Assembly: GCA_028711705.1 (NCBI GenBank)
Contig: JAQTRS010000001.1
Location: 265,657 to 323,247, forward strand
DNA: 57,591 bases
From: Candidatus Moraniibacteriota bacterium
Lineage (GTDB): Bacteria; Patescibacteriota; Minisyncoccia; Moranbacterales; UBA1568
Direction of reading: 5' to 3'
Notes under the pieces: model-generated
Told to the model about the DNA's origin: nothing
The model's database searches: none
Seen by the model: the letters and a program-made list of their open reading frames with translations, nothing else
Made by a program: the position numbers and the translations under genes
Part shown: positions 1 through 10,169 of the stretch, piece after piece
How the letters are laid out: each line of letters starts with the position of its first letter
How positions within the stretch are numbered: the first letter of the stretch is position 1

Positions 1-90
1 GATAGGGAACAAAGCCTCGACCCGTTCATTCGAAATCGCACCGGTCCATAAACCGATACCGACCCGAAACCAATTCATCAATCTTTTCAT
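1..90 (-). CDS. 5' part of an unknown CDS running off the window edge (MKRLMNWFRVGIGLWTGAISNERVEALFPI...)
   Basis: ATG (CAT at 88-90) with an open frame to the window edge; no recognised domain. Confidence 0.35.
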   Translation of the reverse strand, partial: MKRLMNWFRVGIGLWTGAISNERVEALFPI

Positions 91-181
91 ATCGATTTCT
101 CCTCGCCATACCCTGCAGGCAATATAGTATTGTTAACGAACCATCCAACCGTGACATCTTTTACGGCACCCCACCCACCCG

Positions 182-1156
182 TCACTTCGCGAAGCTATTT
201 TCTTCTTCCAAACCGAGCTGCTTCCGTTTGAGGAAATCGGGAAAGGCCAAGAAGCTCAGGAGCATCTGAATGAAACGGCTCACGATAGCGACCGTGATCG
301 CCACTTCGGGATTGACGCTGATGAGCGCGAAAAAGGTGAAGTAGGCCCACTCCTTGACCCCGATATTGTTGACGCTGATCGGAATGCTGGAAATGATGCT
401 GATCAGGAAAATCACGGCGAAGAAATCGATGACCGGGATGGACTGCCCGAACGCCTTAAACAAGATAAGATTGGCAAGGCCGATACCGAATATATTAAAG
501 AGAAGTGAAAGCGTTATCGTGGGAATCAGGATGTCTTTGTGGAAATAATCCCGCACCTCACTCAGGAAAATCTGGACTTTTCGGGGTAAAACACGCACGA
601 TGTGTTGCACCAAAATAAAATCGCTCACGTTTCTCCAGATTATCCCCCAAAATAGAGCTCCCACGACCGAGATGGTCAGAAGTACCAGACACAGCGTCCA
701 TACCGAAGACATTATGACCGTCTCGAATCGCATGAACGAAAACGCGGTCGCAAGCAGAGCGGCGGCGAACAATCCCGACAGACGATCGAAGACGATCGTG
801 GAGATGGCCAGAGTATATCCTTCGCGCTGCTTGCCGAGCCAATGCGTGCGATACATATCGCCCCCGATGAAGCCCGGGAAAAAATTATTGATGAAGGTTC
901 CGGTCAGATAGGCCCGGAAGCATCCGAACGTCGTCCGCTGGAAACCCTTATATCGCGCGATAATCTTCCATTTCTTGGCGGAAAAAAGCATCCCGATCAA
1001 AACAAGCGCGATATAGAGCGCCAAATACCTCGCTTCGACATGACGCACGGTTTCCCACACATCCGCCCACTTCACCTTATAGATGAGCCATAACACGAAG
1101 GCGATACTGATGCCGGCCTTGAGCGCGAATGATTTTCTTTTTGAAAGTGTGAACAT
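182..1156 (-). CDS. Flippase-like / lysylphosphatidylglycerol synthase TM-region family membrane protein (UPF0104-type)
   Basis: Multi-TM protein with the 'NNFFPGFIGGDMYRTHWLGK' and 'SIPISVNNIGVKEWAYFTFF' motifs of this family. Confidence 0.85.
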   Translation of the reverse strand: MFTLSKRKSFALKAGISIAFVLWLIYKVKWADVWETVRHVEARYLALYIALVLIGMLFSAKKWKIIARYKGFQRTTFGCFRAYLTGTFINNFFPGFIGGDMYRTHWLGKQREGYTLAISTIVFDRLSGLFAAALLATAFSFMRFETVIMSSVWTLCLVLLTISVVGALFWGIIWRNVSDFILVQHIVRVLPRKVQIFLSEVRDYFHKDILIPTITLSLLFNIFGIGLANLILFKAFGQSIPVIDFFAVIFLISIISSIPISVNNIGVKEWAYFTFFALISVNPEVAITVAIVSRFIQMLLSFLAFPDFLKRKQLGLEEENSFAK

Positions 1157-1160
1157 GTTG

Positions 1161-2315
1161 TTATGCCGTTGTTTTTTTATATACTTCCGCGTACTGCTGG
1201 GCGATATTTTTCCAACTCATCGACTCGGCCAGGGCGCGGCTCTTTTCGCCCATCCGTTCGCGAAGCGCTACGTCCTGTGCCAGCATCCTTAGGGCCCGTG
1301 CCACATCCTTCGCATCCCGCTTTCGGATGAGCAGTCCGTTCTCGCCCTCTTGCACCAATTCCTCCGCTCCGCCCGTTCGCGTCGTAATGATCGGCAATCC
1401 GCAGGAAAGCGCCTCGAGCATCGCATTGCTCATCCCCTCATTGAGCGATGGCAGCACGAACATATCCGCCTCCTGATAATACCTCAGCGTTTCCTCTCTT
1501 GGGATACGGCCAACGAATGTTACCTGCGATTCCAAGCCGTATTCCGAAACCAACTGCTCCAAACGGGCCTTGGCATTCCCTTCGCCGATGACCTTGAGCA
1601 TGAACGTATATTCCTCTTTCAGAAGATGTATCGCCTCGATGAGGTAGCGGATGCCTTTACGGTCTGTCAATCGCGAGGCGCCGAGTGTCAGATGAAGCGT
1701 ATTTAAATCTTCAAGAGACGCTTTCTGTTTCGGAAAAAAATGCTCCGTATCGACACCGTTGTGGATAATACCTATTTCCTGCTGCAAAGAAGTCTTGTGC
1801 GCCAAGTCTTTGAGTCCTTGGCTATTGGATACGACGGCTGCTGCTCCCCGCCAAATAGCCCGGGCGATCGGGCGGATGAACGGATACAAAAAATCGAAGC
1901 GATCGCTATACCCCGGGACATCCGAACCGCGAAGCGACACCACATACGGCACCCTAAACTCCCGATGCAATTTCCAGGCCACCAATCCGCACGGGACAGT
2001 AAAGAAGGCTTGGGCGACATCGATCTTTTCCTTCTTGAGCAACGCTTTGGCGAAACGATACGACTTCCAGGTATATACGAAAAGATCCTTCACCGATTGG
2101 AAGTGTAAGCTCTTGGCGTTTTTGCCGATAGGCAGCCGATGTATCACGATATGCTCGCCGATACATTCGCGATGATACTGGCTATCGATAGAAGATGTAA
2201 TCAGATTCACCTCCACGCCAGACATGCGCGAAAATTCATCCAAAAGATAGGCGGTAGCATTGGCGGCGCCACCACCCAACGGAGGGTATTCGTAGTTTAA
2301 AAATAGTATCTTCAT
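1161..2315 (-). CDS. Glycosyltransferase family 4 (GT-B)
   Basis: N-term 'YEYPPLGGGAANATAYLL', C-term 'LPSLNEGMSNAMLEALSCGLPIITTRTGGAEELV'; start placed at MKILFLNYEYPP. Confidence 0.9.
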   Translation of the reverse strand: MKILFLNYEYPPLGGGAANATAYLLDEFSRMSGVEVNLITSSIDSQYHRECIGEHIVIHRLPIGKNAKSLHFQSVKDLFVYTWKSYRFAKALLKKEKIDVAQAFFTVPCGLVAWKLHREFRVPYVVSLRGSDVPGYSDRFDFLYPFIRPIARAIWRGAAAVVSNSQGLKDLAHKTSLQQEIGIIHNGVDTEHFFPKQKASLEDLNTLHLTLGASRLTDRKGIRYLIEAIHLLKEEYTFMLKVIGEGNAKARLEQLVSEYGLESQVTFVGRIPREETLRYYQEADMFVLPSLNEGMSNAMLEALSCGLPIITTRTGGAEELVQEGENGLLIRKRDAKDVARALRMLAQDVALRERMGEKSRALAESMSWKNIAQQYAEVYKKTTA

Positions 2316-2321
2316 AAAATA

Positions 2322-2429
2322 ACCAATGACCAAAATCCAATCATCAAAGAAATCCCAATGCCCAAAGATTCAAACCAACATCATCGCCCGAAACGAAGGG
2401 CTATTGATGATTGGATTTTGGTCATTGGT
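2322..2429. repeat. Intergenic perfect 26-bp inverted repeat (2322-2347 / 2404-2429) around a 56-bp spacer
   Basis: ACCAATGACCAAAATCCAATCATCAA ... TTGATGATTGGATTTTGGTCATTGGT, exact reverse complements. Confidence 0.9.
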
Positions 2430-2438
2430 CATTGCGTA

Positions 2439-3746
2439 CTACGCGCCGATGCCGTGATACACGAAGCCTTCCGCTTCCGCTTCGTTGCGATCCAAAATAT
2501 TGCGTCCATCGACGATCACATCACCTTTCATCAAGCGCTTCAGCTCGGCATATTCCACGGTACGGAATTCATCCCACTCGGTCGTGATAAGCAAGGCGTC
2601 CGCACCTTTCAGGGCCGCGTGCGATGACTTCGCGTATTCGATTGGCAATGCCCGCAGTTCCTTCTTGGTGTTTTCCACTGCCACAGGATCAAAGACTGAT
2701 ATTGACGCCCCTTCCAAGACCAAAGCCTTGATAGCAAGGAGTGCCGGGGCCTCGCGGATATCATCCGTGCGCGGCTTAAAAGAAAGCCCCCAAACCGCGA
2801 TTTTCTTCCCCTCCAAAGAACCGAATTGCTTTTTCAGAATTTCCACCGGTCGCATTTTCTGGGCATCATTCACAGTGTCCACCGCCCGCAGGATCTGAAA
2901 CGCCTGACCATACTGCGCGCCCGTCTGGATCAGCGCCTTTACATCCTTCGGAAAGCACGATCCACCATACCCGATACCGGCTGACAGGAATCGTGATCCG
3001 ATGCGAGCATCATACCCCATCCCCTTAGCAACTTCCTTCACGTTGCCGCCCGCCGCCTCGCAAAAATTAGCTATCTCGTTAATGAACGAGATCTTGGTGG
3101 CCAAAAAGGAATTCGAGGCATACTTGATGATTTCCGCGCTTTTGACATCGGTGAAAATCACCGGGCGGCCGGCACGCGCCAAAGAACGATAGATCTTCTC
3201 CATCAGCATCCTCGCCTGCTCGGAACTCACGCCCACCACGACGCGATCAGGATTCAAAAAATCCTTGATAGCGGCTCCTTCTCGCAAAAACTCCGGATTG
3301 GAAACGATATCGAATCCGAATTTCCCTTTGCTTTCCTTGCGCACGATGTCGGACACCTTCTGCGCCGTCCCCACCGGCACGGTCGATTTGTTGACCAGCA
3401 CCTTATACCCGTTCAGGTATTTCCCGAAACTCTCGGCCACGGAAAACACGTACTGCAGATCCGCCTGGCCGGTTTTCTTGTCCTCAGGTGTTCCTACCGC
3501 ATTGAAGACCGCGTCCGATTCCTGTATCGCTGCCTTGATGGAGGTGGTGAACGAAAGCCGTTCTTCCTTCACATTCCTGCGCACCAATTCCTCAAGGCCG
3601 AGCTCATAGATCGGCATGACATGCTTCTTGAGCATCTCGATCTTGTCCTCATCGATATCGGCACAGATCACCGTATGCCCGAGCTCCGCCATGCACGCTC
3701 CCGTCACCAATCCCACATAGCCCGTCCCGATAAATGCGAGTTTCAT
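2439..3746 (-). CDS. ugd: UDP-glucose 6-dehydrogenase / UDP-sugar dehydrogenase
   Basis: MKLAFIGTGYVGLVTGACMAELGH; 'NPEFLREGAAIKDFLNPDRVVVG'; 'GIGYGGSCFPKDVKAL' catalytic Cys. Confidence 0.95.
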   Translation of the reverse strand: MKLAFIGTGYVGLVTGACMAELGHTVICADIDEDKIEMLKKHVMPIYELGLEELVRRNVKEERLSFTTSIKAAIQESDAVFNAVGTPEDKKTGQADLQYVFSVAESFGKYLNGYKVLVNKSTVPVGTAQKVSDIVRKESKGKFGFDIVSNPEFLREGAAIKDFLNPDRVVVGVSSEQARMLMEKIYRSLARAGRPVIFTDVKSAEIIKYASNSFLATKISFINEIANFCEAAGGNVKEVAKGMGYDARIGSRFLSAGIGYGGSCFPKDVKALIQTGAQYGQAFQILRAVDTVNDAQKMRPVEILKKQFGSLEGKKIAVWGLSFKPRTDDIREAPALLAIKALVLEGASISVFDPVAVENTKKELRALPIEYAKSSHAALKGADALLITTEWDEFRTVEYAELKRLMKGDVIVDGRNILDRNEAEAEGFVYHGIGA

Positions 3747-3758
3747 ACACGATATCTT

Positions 3759-4715
3759 TTATTGATTTTTGATTTCCCGGATGGAATAATTCATCGTCTG
3801 GCGGTTCTTGTAGTAACTTCGCACCAATACGTCCGACATGATGCCGAAAATGAACAGCTGAATGCCTGCCAGAATCAAAAAGAGTCCCACGAGCGGCCAG
3901 ATGCGCTCGGAAATAGATTCCATATACACGAGCTTGATGATCGCCATCCACGCAAGGATACCGCCACCCACAAGAATGCTCAACAGCCCCACGCCGCCGA
4001 AAAGATGCACCGGCCGGTTGGCATACTTGCGCCAGAACCAGATCGTGAGCATATCCACGAATCCCTTGATGCTGCGGCGCCAGTTGTATTTGGTTATACC
4101 GTTGATACGCGGATGATGCGACACCACCACTTCCGCCACACGGAATCCCTGCAACTCCAACAGCGCCGGGATGAATCGGTGCATCTCGCCGAACAGGTCC
4201 ATATCGTCGAAACATTCCTTGCGATAGGCCTTCAGGCTGCAGCCCGAATCATGGATACCGTCCTTGATCAGGATCTTACGCAAAAGATTGGCGCCGCGCG
4301 AGAAGAAACGCTTGCCAAAAGAATCCTTACGATGCAGACGCCATCCGGACACCACATCATAGCCCTCGTTCAGCTTTTCGAGCAGCAAGGAAATATCCGC
4401 CGGATCGTTCTGCAGATCGCCGTCCATCGTGACGATCACATCACCTGTGGCCGCCTTGAACCCCGCATCGAACGCCGCCGTCTGACCGAAATTGCGACGG
4501 AACACGACCAACTTCAAAGGCGAGAGCCCCTGGCATTCCGCGACCGTTTTGTCTTTGGAACCATCGTCCACGAAGATAACCTCGAACGGCTTCCCGATTT
4601 TGCGGGCAGCCTCGACGATTTTCGTATGCAACGGTATCACATTCCCCTCTTCATTAAAAATCGGCACAACGATCGACAGATATGGTTTTTCTTGCATACG
4701 ACGGGAAAACAACAT
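3759..4715 (-). CDS. Glycosyltransferase family 2, polyprenyl-phosphate sugar synthase type (GtrB/ArnC/DPM1-like) with C-terminal TMs
   Basis: 'LSIVVPIFNEEGNV', 'DDGSKD', 'DGDLQNDPADI', two C-terminal TM helices. Confidence 0.92.
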   Translation of the reverse strand: MLFSRRMQEKPYLSIVVPIFNEEGNVIPLHTKIVEAARKIGKPFEVIFVDDGSKDKTVAECQGLSPLKLVVFRRNFGQTAAFDAGFKAATGDVIVTMDGDLQNDPADISLLLEKLNEGYDVVSGWRLHRKDSFGKRFFSRGANLLRKILIKDGIHDSGCSLKAYRKECFDDMDLFGEMHRFIPALLELQGFRVAEVVVSHHPRINGITKYNWRRSIKGFVDMLTIWFWRKYANRPVHLFGGVGLLSILVGGGILAWMAIIKLVYMESISERIWPLVGLFLILAGIQLFIFGIMSDVLVRSYYKNRQTMNYSIREIKNQ

Positions 4716-4767
4716 GGATTAGTATATCTTCATTGTAGCCAATCCGAGGCCAAATGACAAACTAACC

Positions 4768-6939
4768 CTACCGATTTCGCCTCATTTCCTCGATGACAGC
4801 TCGGATCTCGCCGTAGCTGTACGCGTCGCCAAGGGTTTCTTTCAAGGCCCGTAGCGGAATAAAGCCGTTTTCCGACAGTTCACCTCGGATGCGCTCGATC
4901 TTTTCTTGCGATACCATATCTGAAAGCGCAAGTTCTCCTATCCCGATAAAAAAGGTCAGATGGCCCTCAATGGTCGAGGTAGTGAGATTGCGAAGCGCTG
5001 CTATCTGAGCCACCGGCTTCCCCTCTAAAAACAGCCTAAGCGTTTCCTGTTTCGTCGCATTGACCTCAGGCTTTCCTTTTTCAACAGATTCTTTTTTCAC
5101 ACGCGTCTTGCGGCTGGATACTTTCTCACCCATCTTCGATGACAACTGATGCTCCTCGCAATACGTAACCACGCCTTCCAAAAACGCTTCCCCATACCGC
5201 GAAAGTTTCACCTCGCCGAAACCGGAAATGCGCCTCATATCATCCAGGGTCAATGGCAGATAGGTTGCAAGCTCCAAAAGCGTCGCATCGGAAAACACGA
5301 TATATGCCGGAATCTTTTCCTTCTGAGCAATCTCCATACGCAAACTCTTGAGTGCTTCGAAGAGCTCCTCTTCATAGGGCAATTCTTTCGCTTCCACCTC
5401 CTTCACATGCACGGATTGCACGAGCGTCACCGCCTCCTCACCCCGCAGTACCGCCGCGCTTTTGTGAGACAAGGTCAATACCGGATACTGATCACCGGAT
5501 TGGCGAAGGTATCCCATGGACACCAAATCCTTGATCAACCGCATCCACTCCGTTTTAGAAATATCCGCGCCCACGCCATAGGTCTTAAGTTCCCTATGCT
5601 CCGCTCGGATCTTCTCCGATTTGGAGCCGCGCAAAAAATCCACCACATAGCTCAGGCCGAACCGCTCCTCCAAGCGCAGGACCGCCGAAAGCGCCTTCTG
5701 TGCGAGCACCGTCCCATCGAAGGTCTCGTATTCCGTCAGACACACATCGCAGCTCTCGCAGGTATCCGGGAATTCCTCGCCGAAATAGTTGAGAAGGTGC
5801 TTGCGGCGGCAGGTCCGTATCTCGCAAAAGTCCGCCATCTGCCCGAGCTTGCGCAGCATGATGCGCGTCTGCTCGGGATTGCCGTCCACTTCCGCAAACC
5901 GCTTGAGTTTCATCACATCCCCGTTCCCATAAAATAGCAGGGCATCGCTTCGGACCCCGTCGCGGCCCGCTCGGCCCGTCTCCTGATAATAGCTCTCCAG
6001 ATTTTTCGGCAGGTCCATATGCACCACGAAGCGCACATTGGATTTGTTGATACCCATACCGAACGCGATGGTGGCGACGATGATATTGATCTCGTCTTTC
6101 TGGAACAGTTCCTGATGCTTGTCCTTGACCTCCTTGCTCAATCCCGCATGATACGGCTTCACTAAAAATCCGTCCATCGAAAGCTTCTCCGAAAGTGCTT
6201 CCGCCGATTTCCTCGAAAGCGTATACAAAATACCCATCTCGCCTTTGTGCGCGGACAGATAGTCCACCAACCGCTCATAGCTATTCTTCTTGGGGACGAC
6301 CGTGTAATGGATATTTTCACGGTTGAAACTCGACACGAAGACGCGCGCATCCTCAAGCCCTAATTTTTCCAACACATCCTTTTGGGTCACATGGTCCGCC
6401 GTGGCCGTGAGCGCGATGACCGGCACATCGGGGAATTCCTGCTTCAACCGGGACAAATGGAAATACTCGGGACGGAAATCATGACCCCATTGCGACACGC
6501 AGTGCGCCTCATCGATGGCGAACAAGGAGACATCCATCTGCTTGAGCATCTCCAAAAACATCCCGCCTCCGGCAAAGAATTTCTCGGGAGCGATGTATAA
6601 AAGCTTCAATTCCCCGCGCCGAAGCGAGGCTACCACACTATCCTGATCGGCGTATTCCAAAGAAGAGTTGAGATAGGCGGCTGCGATGCCGTTCATACGG
6701 AGGGCATCCACCTGATCCTTCATGAGCGCGATAAGCGGCGACACCACCACCGTCACGCCCGGGAATATGAGCGCCGGTATCTGATAGCACAGCGACTTCC
6801 CGCCTCCGGTCGGCATAAGCACGAACGCATCGCCGCCCTCGAGCACGGTCTGAATGATCTCATCCTGCCCATGCCGAAAAGCATCATACCCGAAACGGGT
6901 CTTAAGGACGGTCAAGGCATCGGGTGATTTGGTAGACAT
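4768..6939 (-). CDS. recQ: ATP-dependent DNA helicase RecQ
   Basis: 'FRHGQDEIIQTVLEGGDAFVLMPTGGGKSLCYQIPAL', DEAH, 'QETGRAGRDG', Zn-binding Cys cluster, HRDC-like region and C-terminal HTH. Confidence 0.97.
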   Translation of the reverse strand: MSTKSPDALTVLKTRFGYDAFRHGQDEIIQTVLEGGDAFVLMPTGGGKSLCYQIPALIFPGVTVVVSPLIALMKDQVDALRMNGIAAAYLNSSLEYADQDSVVASLRRGELKLLYIAPEKFFAGGGMFLEMLKQMDVSLFAIDEAHCVSQWGHDFRPEYFHLSRLKQEFPDVPVIALTATADHVTQKDVLEKLGLEDARVFVSSFNRENIHYTVVPKKNSYERLVDYLSAHKGEMGILYTLSRKSAEALSEKLSMDGFLVKPYHAGLSKEVKDKHQELFQKDEINIIVATIAFGMGINKSNVRFVVHMDLPKNLESYYQETGRAGRDGVRSDALLFYGNGDVMKLKRFAEVDGNPEQTRIMLRKLGQMADFCEIRTCRRKHLLNYFGEEFPDTCESCDVCLTEYETFDGTVLAQKALSAVLRLEERFGLSYVVDFLRGSKSEKIRAEHRELKTYGVGADISKTEWMRLIKDLVSMGYLRQSGDQYPVLTLSHKSAAVLRGEEAVTLVQSVHVKEVEAKELPYEEELFEALKSLRMEIAQKEKIPAYIVFSDATLLELATYLPLTLDDMRRISGFGEVKLSRYGEAFLEGVVTYCEEHQLSSKMGEKVSSRKTRVKKESVEKGKPEVNATKQETLRLFLEGKPVAQIAALRNLTTSTIEGHLTFFIGIGELALSDMVSQEKIERIRGELSENGFIPLRALKETLGDAYSYGEIRAVIEEMRRNR

Positions 6940-7013
6940 AAAAATAAGGCCTATTTACATCATAAAAATATTCTCCTTGAATAACCCTATTTTATCATAC
7001 AAAAGACGCCTTA

Positions 7014-7022
7014 TGATATAAT
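7014..7022 (+). promoter_or_regulatory. Candidate extended -10 (TGaTATAAT) upstream of the 7063 operon
   Basis: TG-N-TATAAT about 40 nt before the first ATG; no good -35. Confidence 0.5.
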
Positions 7023-7062
7023 AAGAATATCAGAACAGCTACACAACCACTATCCTACTATC

Positions 7063-7803
7063 ATGATTCATCCGTCACTCTCCATTATCATCCCTTGCTA
7101 CAACGAGGAGTCCATTATCTACAACACCATAAAAACCATAGCCACCTTTCTCTCTGCGAAAGAATTTGACTTTGAGATCATTCCCGTCAATGACGGCAGT
7201 TCTGACGGCACTATCTCAGAAATGAATCGCGCAAAAATCGAGCTCACCTCATTCACCATCAAGCCTATCGATAATACTGCCAACCAAGGCAAGGGGCAAG
7301 CCATAAAAGATGGGGTTCTCCTCAGCCATAAAGATGTCATCGTCTTTATAGATGCCGATCTTACCGTTTCTATCGATGAACTAGAGGCATTCCTTCCTGC
7401 ACTCAAAACACACGATATCGTCATCGCTTCGCGGGCACTCCAAGGAACGACCTTCGAAGAAGAAAATCCATGGTATCGCATATGGCTTGCCAAGGGATTT
7501 CGCTTTTTCCAAACACTCATCCTTGGAGATTTAGATGTCAAAGATACCCAATGCGGTTTCAAGGTTTTCAAAAGAGATGCTGCACAAGAAATCTTTAAGA
7601 AAGTTACTATCAAACGATTCGCTTTTGATGCAGAAGCATTATTTCTTGCAGAAAGACTTCGCTACAGCATACAACAGCTTCCCATCACCATTCGGAGAGA
7701 TCACAGAGTGAGTCGTGTCAACGCCCTAAGCGATCCTATTGACATGCTTTTCGCATTGATAAAAATCCGCATCAATGCATGCTTAGGAAGATACGACAAT
7801 TGA
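7063..7803 (+). CDS. Glycosyltransferase family 2, dolichyl/polyprenyl-phosphate glucosyltransferase-like (Alg5-type)
   Basis: 'LSIIIPCYNEESII', 'NQGKGQAIKDGVL', 'FIDADLTVSIDEL', 'DTQCGFKVFKRDAAQEIF'. Confidence 0.9.
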   Translation: MIHPSLSIIIPCYNEESIIYNTIKTIATFLSAKEFDFEIIPVNDGSSDGTISEMNRAKIELTSFTIKPIDNTANQGKGQAIKDGVLLSHKDVIVFIDADLTVSIDELEAFLPALKTHDIVIASRALQGTTFEEENPWYRIWLAKGFRFFQTLILGDLDVKDTQCGFKVFKRDAAQEIFKKVTIKRFAFDAEALFLAERLRYSIQQLPITIRRDHRVSRVNALSDPIDMLFALIKIRINACLGRYDN

Positions 7804-7864
7804 ACCGATATATACGATACCATGCTTCTGTTAAAAATAGCATAAACCATCACGTAAAAAACAT

Positions 7865-8788
7865 ATGCCCGTTGTTATCTATGGTAGTAATTGCGAAAAG
7901 AATGCTCGGCAATTTTCAAAACTAAAGAAACTTCCCTTTATCAAAGCTGAAAAGATCCCTTTTTCAAATTCCGAATTCAAGATACGGATTACCGGAAAAG
8001 TGAAAGGTGATGAATGCATAATCATTCATTCCATTTGCAACCCTACCAGCAATAGCATTATCGAGCTATTTTTTATTATGAACGCCCTGAAAAACGAAGG
8101 TGCCGCTTCAATTCGCTTAGTGATACCTTATCTCGGATACGCGCGCCAGCATAAACAGTTCCTCAAGGGAGAATGCGTATCGCTTAAAACACTGATCTCC
8201 TGTCTTTCGGCTCTCGAGGCGAAAGACATAACAACTTTTGATATCCACAACGACCGATCGATAGAAAATTGTGCTATACCCATGCGGAATATCTCACTAC
8301 TTCCCTATCTGGCAAGTAAACTGCAACCCATACTCTTAAAAGAGTTTTCCGTACAAAGCATTGTAATCGCTTCTCCTGACAAGGGCGGCATAATCCGCGC
8401 CGCCCTATTTAGGGATGCGTTCCTTCCGAACGGTAATGAATTGGTATTTATTGAAAAAAAACGAGATCTCAATAAAACGCATCATTCTGAAGCGATCTTT
8501 CTCCATGGAGATGTTCTTAATAAAAACATACTCTTGATCGACGATATATCCACAAGCGGCGGTACTTTGATAAACGCAGCCGATATATGCCTCAAAAAAG
8601 GAGCCAGAAGCGTTTCAGCGCTGATCGTGCACACTGATTTGGCGAGAGGCGCTGCAGAAAAACTCCAAAAATCCGATCTTTCAAGCATCTTTGTCTCAAA
8701 TACCATCGAAAACCCCATTGAAAACCTCGCGAAATTCGATAAATTTACCACGATTCCCATTGGTGATTTCTTTAAAAATATGCTATAA
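7865..8788 (+). CDS. Ribose-phosphate pyrophosphokinase (PRPP synthetase) family, divergent
   Basis: 'LVIPYLGYARQHKQFLKGECVSLKTL', 'FDIHNDRS', PRPP loop 'LLIDDISTSGGTLINAA'. Confidence 0.9.
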   Translation: MPVVIYGSNCEKNARQFSKLKKLPFIKAEKIPFSNSEFKIRITGKVKGDECIIIHSICNPTSNSIIELFFIMNALKNEGAASIRLVIPYLGYARQHKQFLKGECVSLKTLISCLSALEAKDITTFDIHNDRSIENCAIPMRNISLLPYLASKLQPILLKEFSVQSIVIASPDKGGIIRAALFRDAFLPNGNELVFIEKKRDLNKTHHSEAIFLHGDVLNKNILLIDDISTSGGTLINAADICLKKGARSVSALIVHTDLARGAAEKLQKSDLSSIFVSNTIENPIENLAKFDKFTTIPIGDFFKNML

Positions 8789-8829
8789 TCCAACAATACT
8801 GACAACTATTCCAAACTGATCTACTCCCT

Positions 8830-9699
8830 ATGAAAAGACTTGCAGCATATATATTGCTTATGCGACCAAAACAATGGATCAAGAATTTATTTGTATTCTT
8901 ACCTGTTTTTTTTAGTCTGCAAATCGGAAATATCACACTCCTCCGACATTCTCTTATCGCCTTTATCGCCTTCTCCCTTGTTGCAAGCAGTATCTATATT
9001 TTTAACGATATTCATGATATCGAGGAGGATCAAAAACACCCCGTCAAAAGAAATCGGCCCATATCATCCGGAAAAATCAATCTACGATCTGCCTATCTGT
9101 TCATGACTGCACTCTTGGCAACGGGAATTCTTGTTGGAACGACGCTTAACGCTGATGTCGTGAGGTTTCTCAGTTATTATCTTCTCTTGAATTTCCTGTA
9201 TACGCTATGGCTCAAAAAGATCGCCATCATAGACACGTTCATCATTTCCATAGGTTTTGTGCTACGTCTCTATATCGGATCCTTCGCCACAGGGATACAT
9301 CTTTCGGTATGGATAATACTGATGACATTTCTTCTCGCTCTTTTCCTCGCCCTTTCAAAAAGGAAGGATGATCTCAATATCTTCGAAGCAACCGGTAAAA
9401 AAACACGGAAAACCCAAGGGTATACGATCGAATTCCTCAATCTTTCAATGACTATTATGGCATCGATCATAATAGTGTCTTACATCATGTATAGCACTTC
9501 TCCCACTATTATGCAGAAAAACAACGGGGATATGCTGTATATAACCACCATTTTCGTGCTTCTCGGCATTATGCGTTATATGCAACTCAGCTTGGCAGAA
9601 AAAACGAGCACATCACCAACAGACATCTTATACACCGACAGAGTCATCCAACTTTCCATATTGGGATGGATCGGAACACTCTTTATCCTTCTTTATTAA
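8830..9699 (+). CDS. UbiA-family prenyltransferase, decaprenyl-phosphate phosphoribosyltransferase (DPPR synthase)-like
   Basis: 'LLMRPKQWIKNLFVFLPVFFS', 'NDIHDIEEDQKHPVKRNRPISSGKI', multi-TM. Confidence 0.88.
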   Translation: MKRLAAYILLMRPKQWIKNLFVFLPVFFSLQIGNITLLRHSLIAFIAFSLVASSIYIFNDIHDIEEDQKHPVKRNRPISSGKINLRSAYLFMTALLATGILVGTTLNADVVRFLSYYLLLNFLYTLWLKKIAIIDTFIISIGFVLRLYIGSFATGIHLSVWIILMTFLLALFLALSKRKDDLNIFEATGKKTRKTQGYTIEFLNLSMTIMASIIIVSYIMYSTSPTIMQKNNGDMLYITTIFVLLGIMRYMQLSLAEKTSTSPTDILYTDRVIQLSILGWIGTLFILLY

Positions 9700-9707
9700 A
9701 GAACATC

Positions 9708-10169
9708 ATGTTCATCACCAATTCCAAAATTAAAGCCCTATCAAACAAGCTTATAATCCTCGACATCGATGGCACGATCGCGTACGATAACCAGCATGAT
9801 ATCGATACCGCGGTCATTGATATCATCAAGATACTGAAACGGAAAAACGATATATACCTTTGTTCAAATTCGAGAAATACGCAACGAAACGCTATCATCT
9901 CCGATGCGACACATATTCCGCTTATCATTTCCCCCTACAGAAAGCCAAGCAAGAAAATCATCCGATACATAAAGAAATCGACTCACACCGATATAGTGGT
10001 CATAGGAGACAAGTTTTTAACGGATGGGATATTCAGTATCAGAATCAAGGGAGATTTCATCAAGGTCAGAAGACTGCGCTCAGGAGAAGAAAGACCCTCA
10101 ACCAAGCTATTTAATCTGTTAGACGATATCGCATATTTCATATGGAAAAAAATGGGAAAAATATCTTAA
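9708..10169 (+). CDS. HAD-family phosphatase (YqeG/HAD-IIIA-like)
   Basis: 'LIILDIDGTIAYD' motif I, 'LCSNSR' motif II, 'KPSKK' and 'VVIGDKFLTDG' motifs III/IV. Confidence 0.8.
   Translation: MFITNSKIKALSNKLIILDIDGTIAYDNQHDIDTAVIDIIKILKRKNDIYLCSNSRNTQRNAIISDATHIPLIISPYRKPSKKIIRYIKKSTHTDIVVIGDKFLTDGIFSIRIKGDFIKVRRLRSGEERPSTKLFNLLDDIAYFIWKKMGKIS

Noticed and set aside
2322-2429. Rho-independent terminator for ugd
   Set aside because: Arms are 26 bp with a 56-bp spacer and no U tract; better described as an inverted repeat element
3621-4757. 378-aa plus-strand ORF opposite ugd and a GT2
   Set aside because: Covers parts of two confident genes on the other strand, no recognisable domain
5149-5937. 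262-aa plus-strand ORF opposite recQ
   Set aside because: Antisense to recQ, no family resemblance
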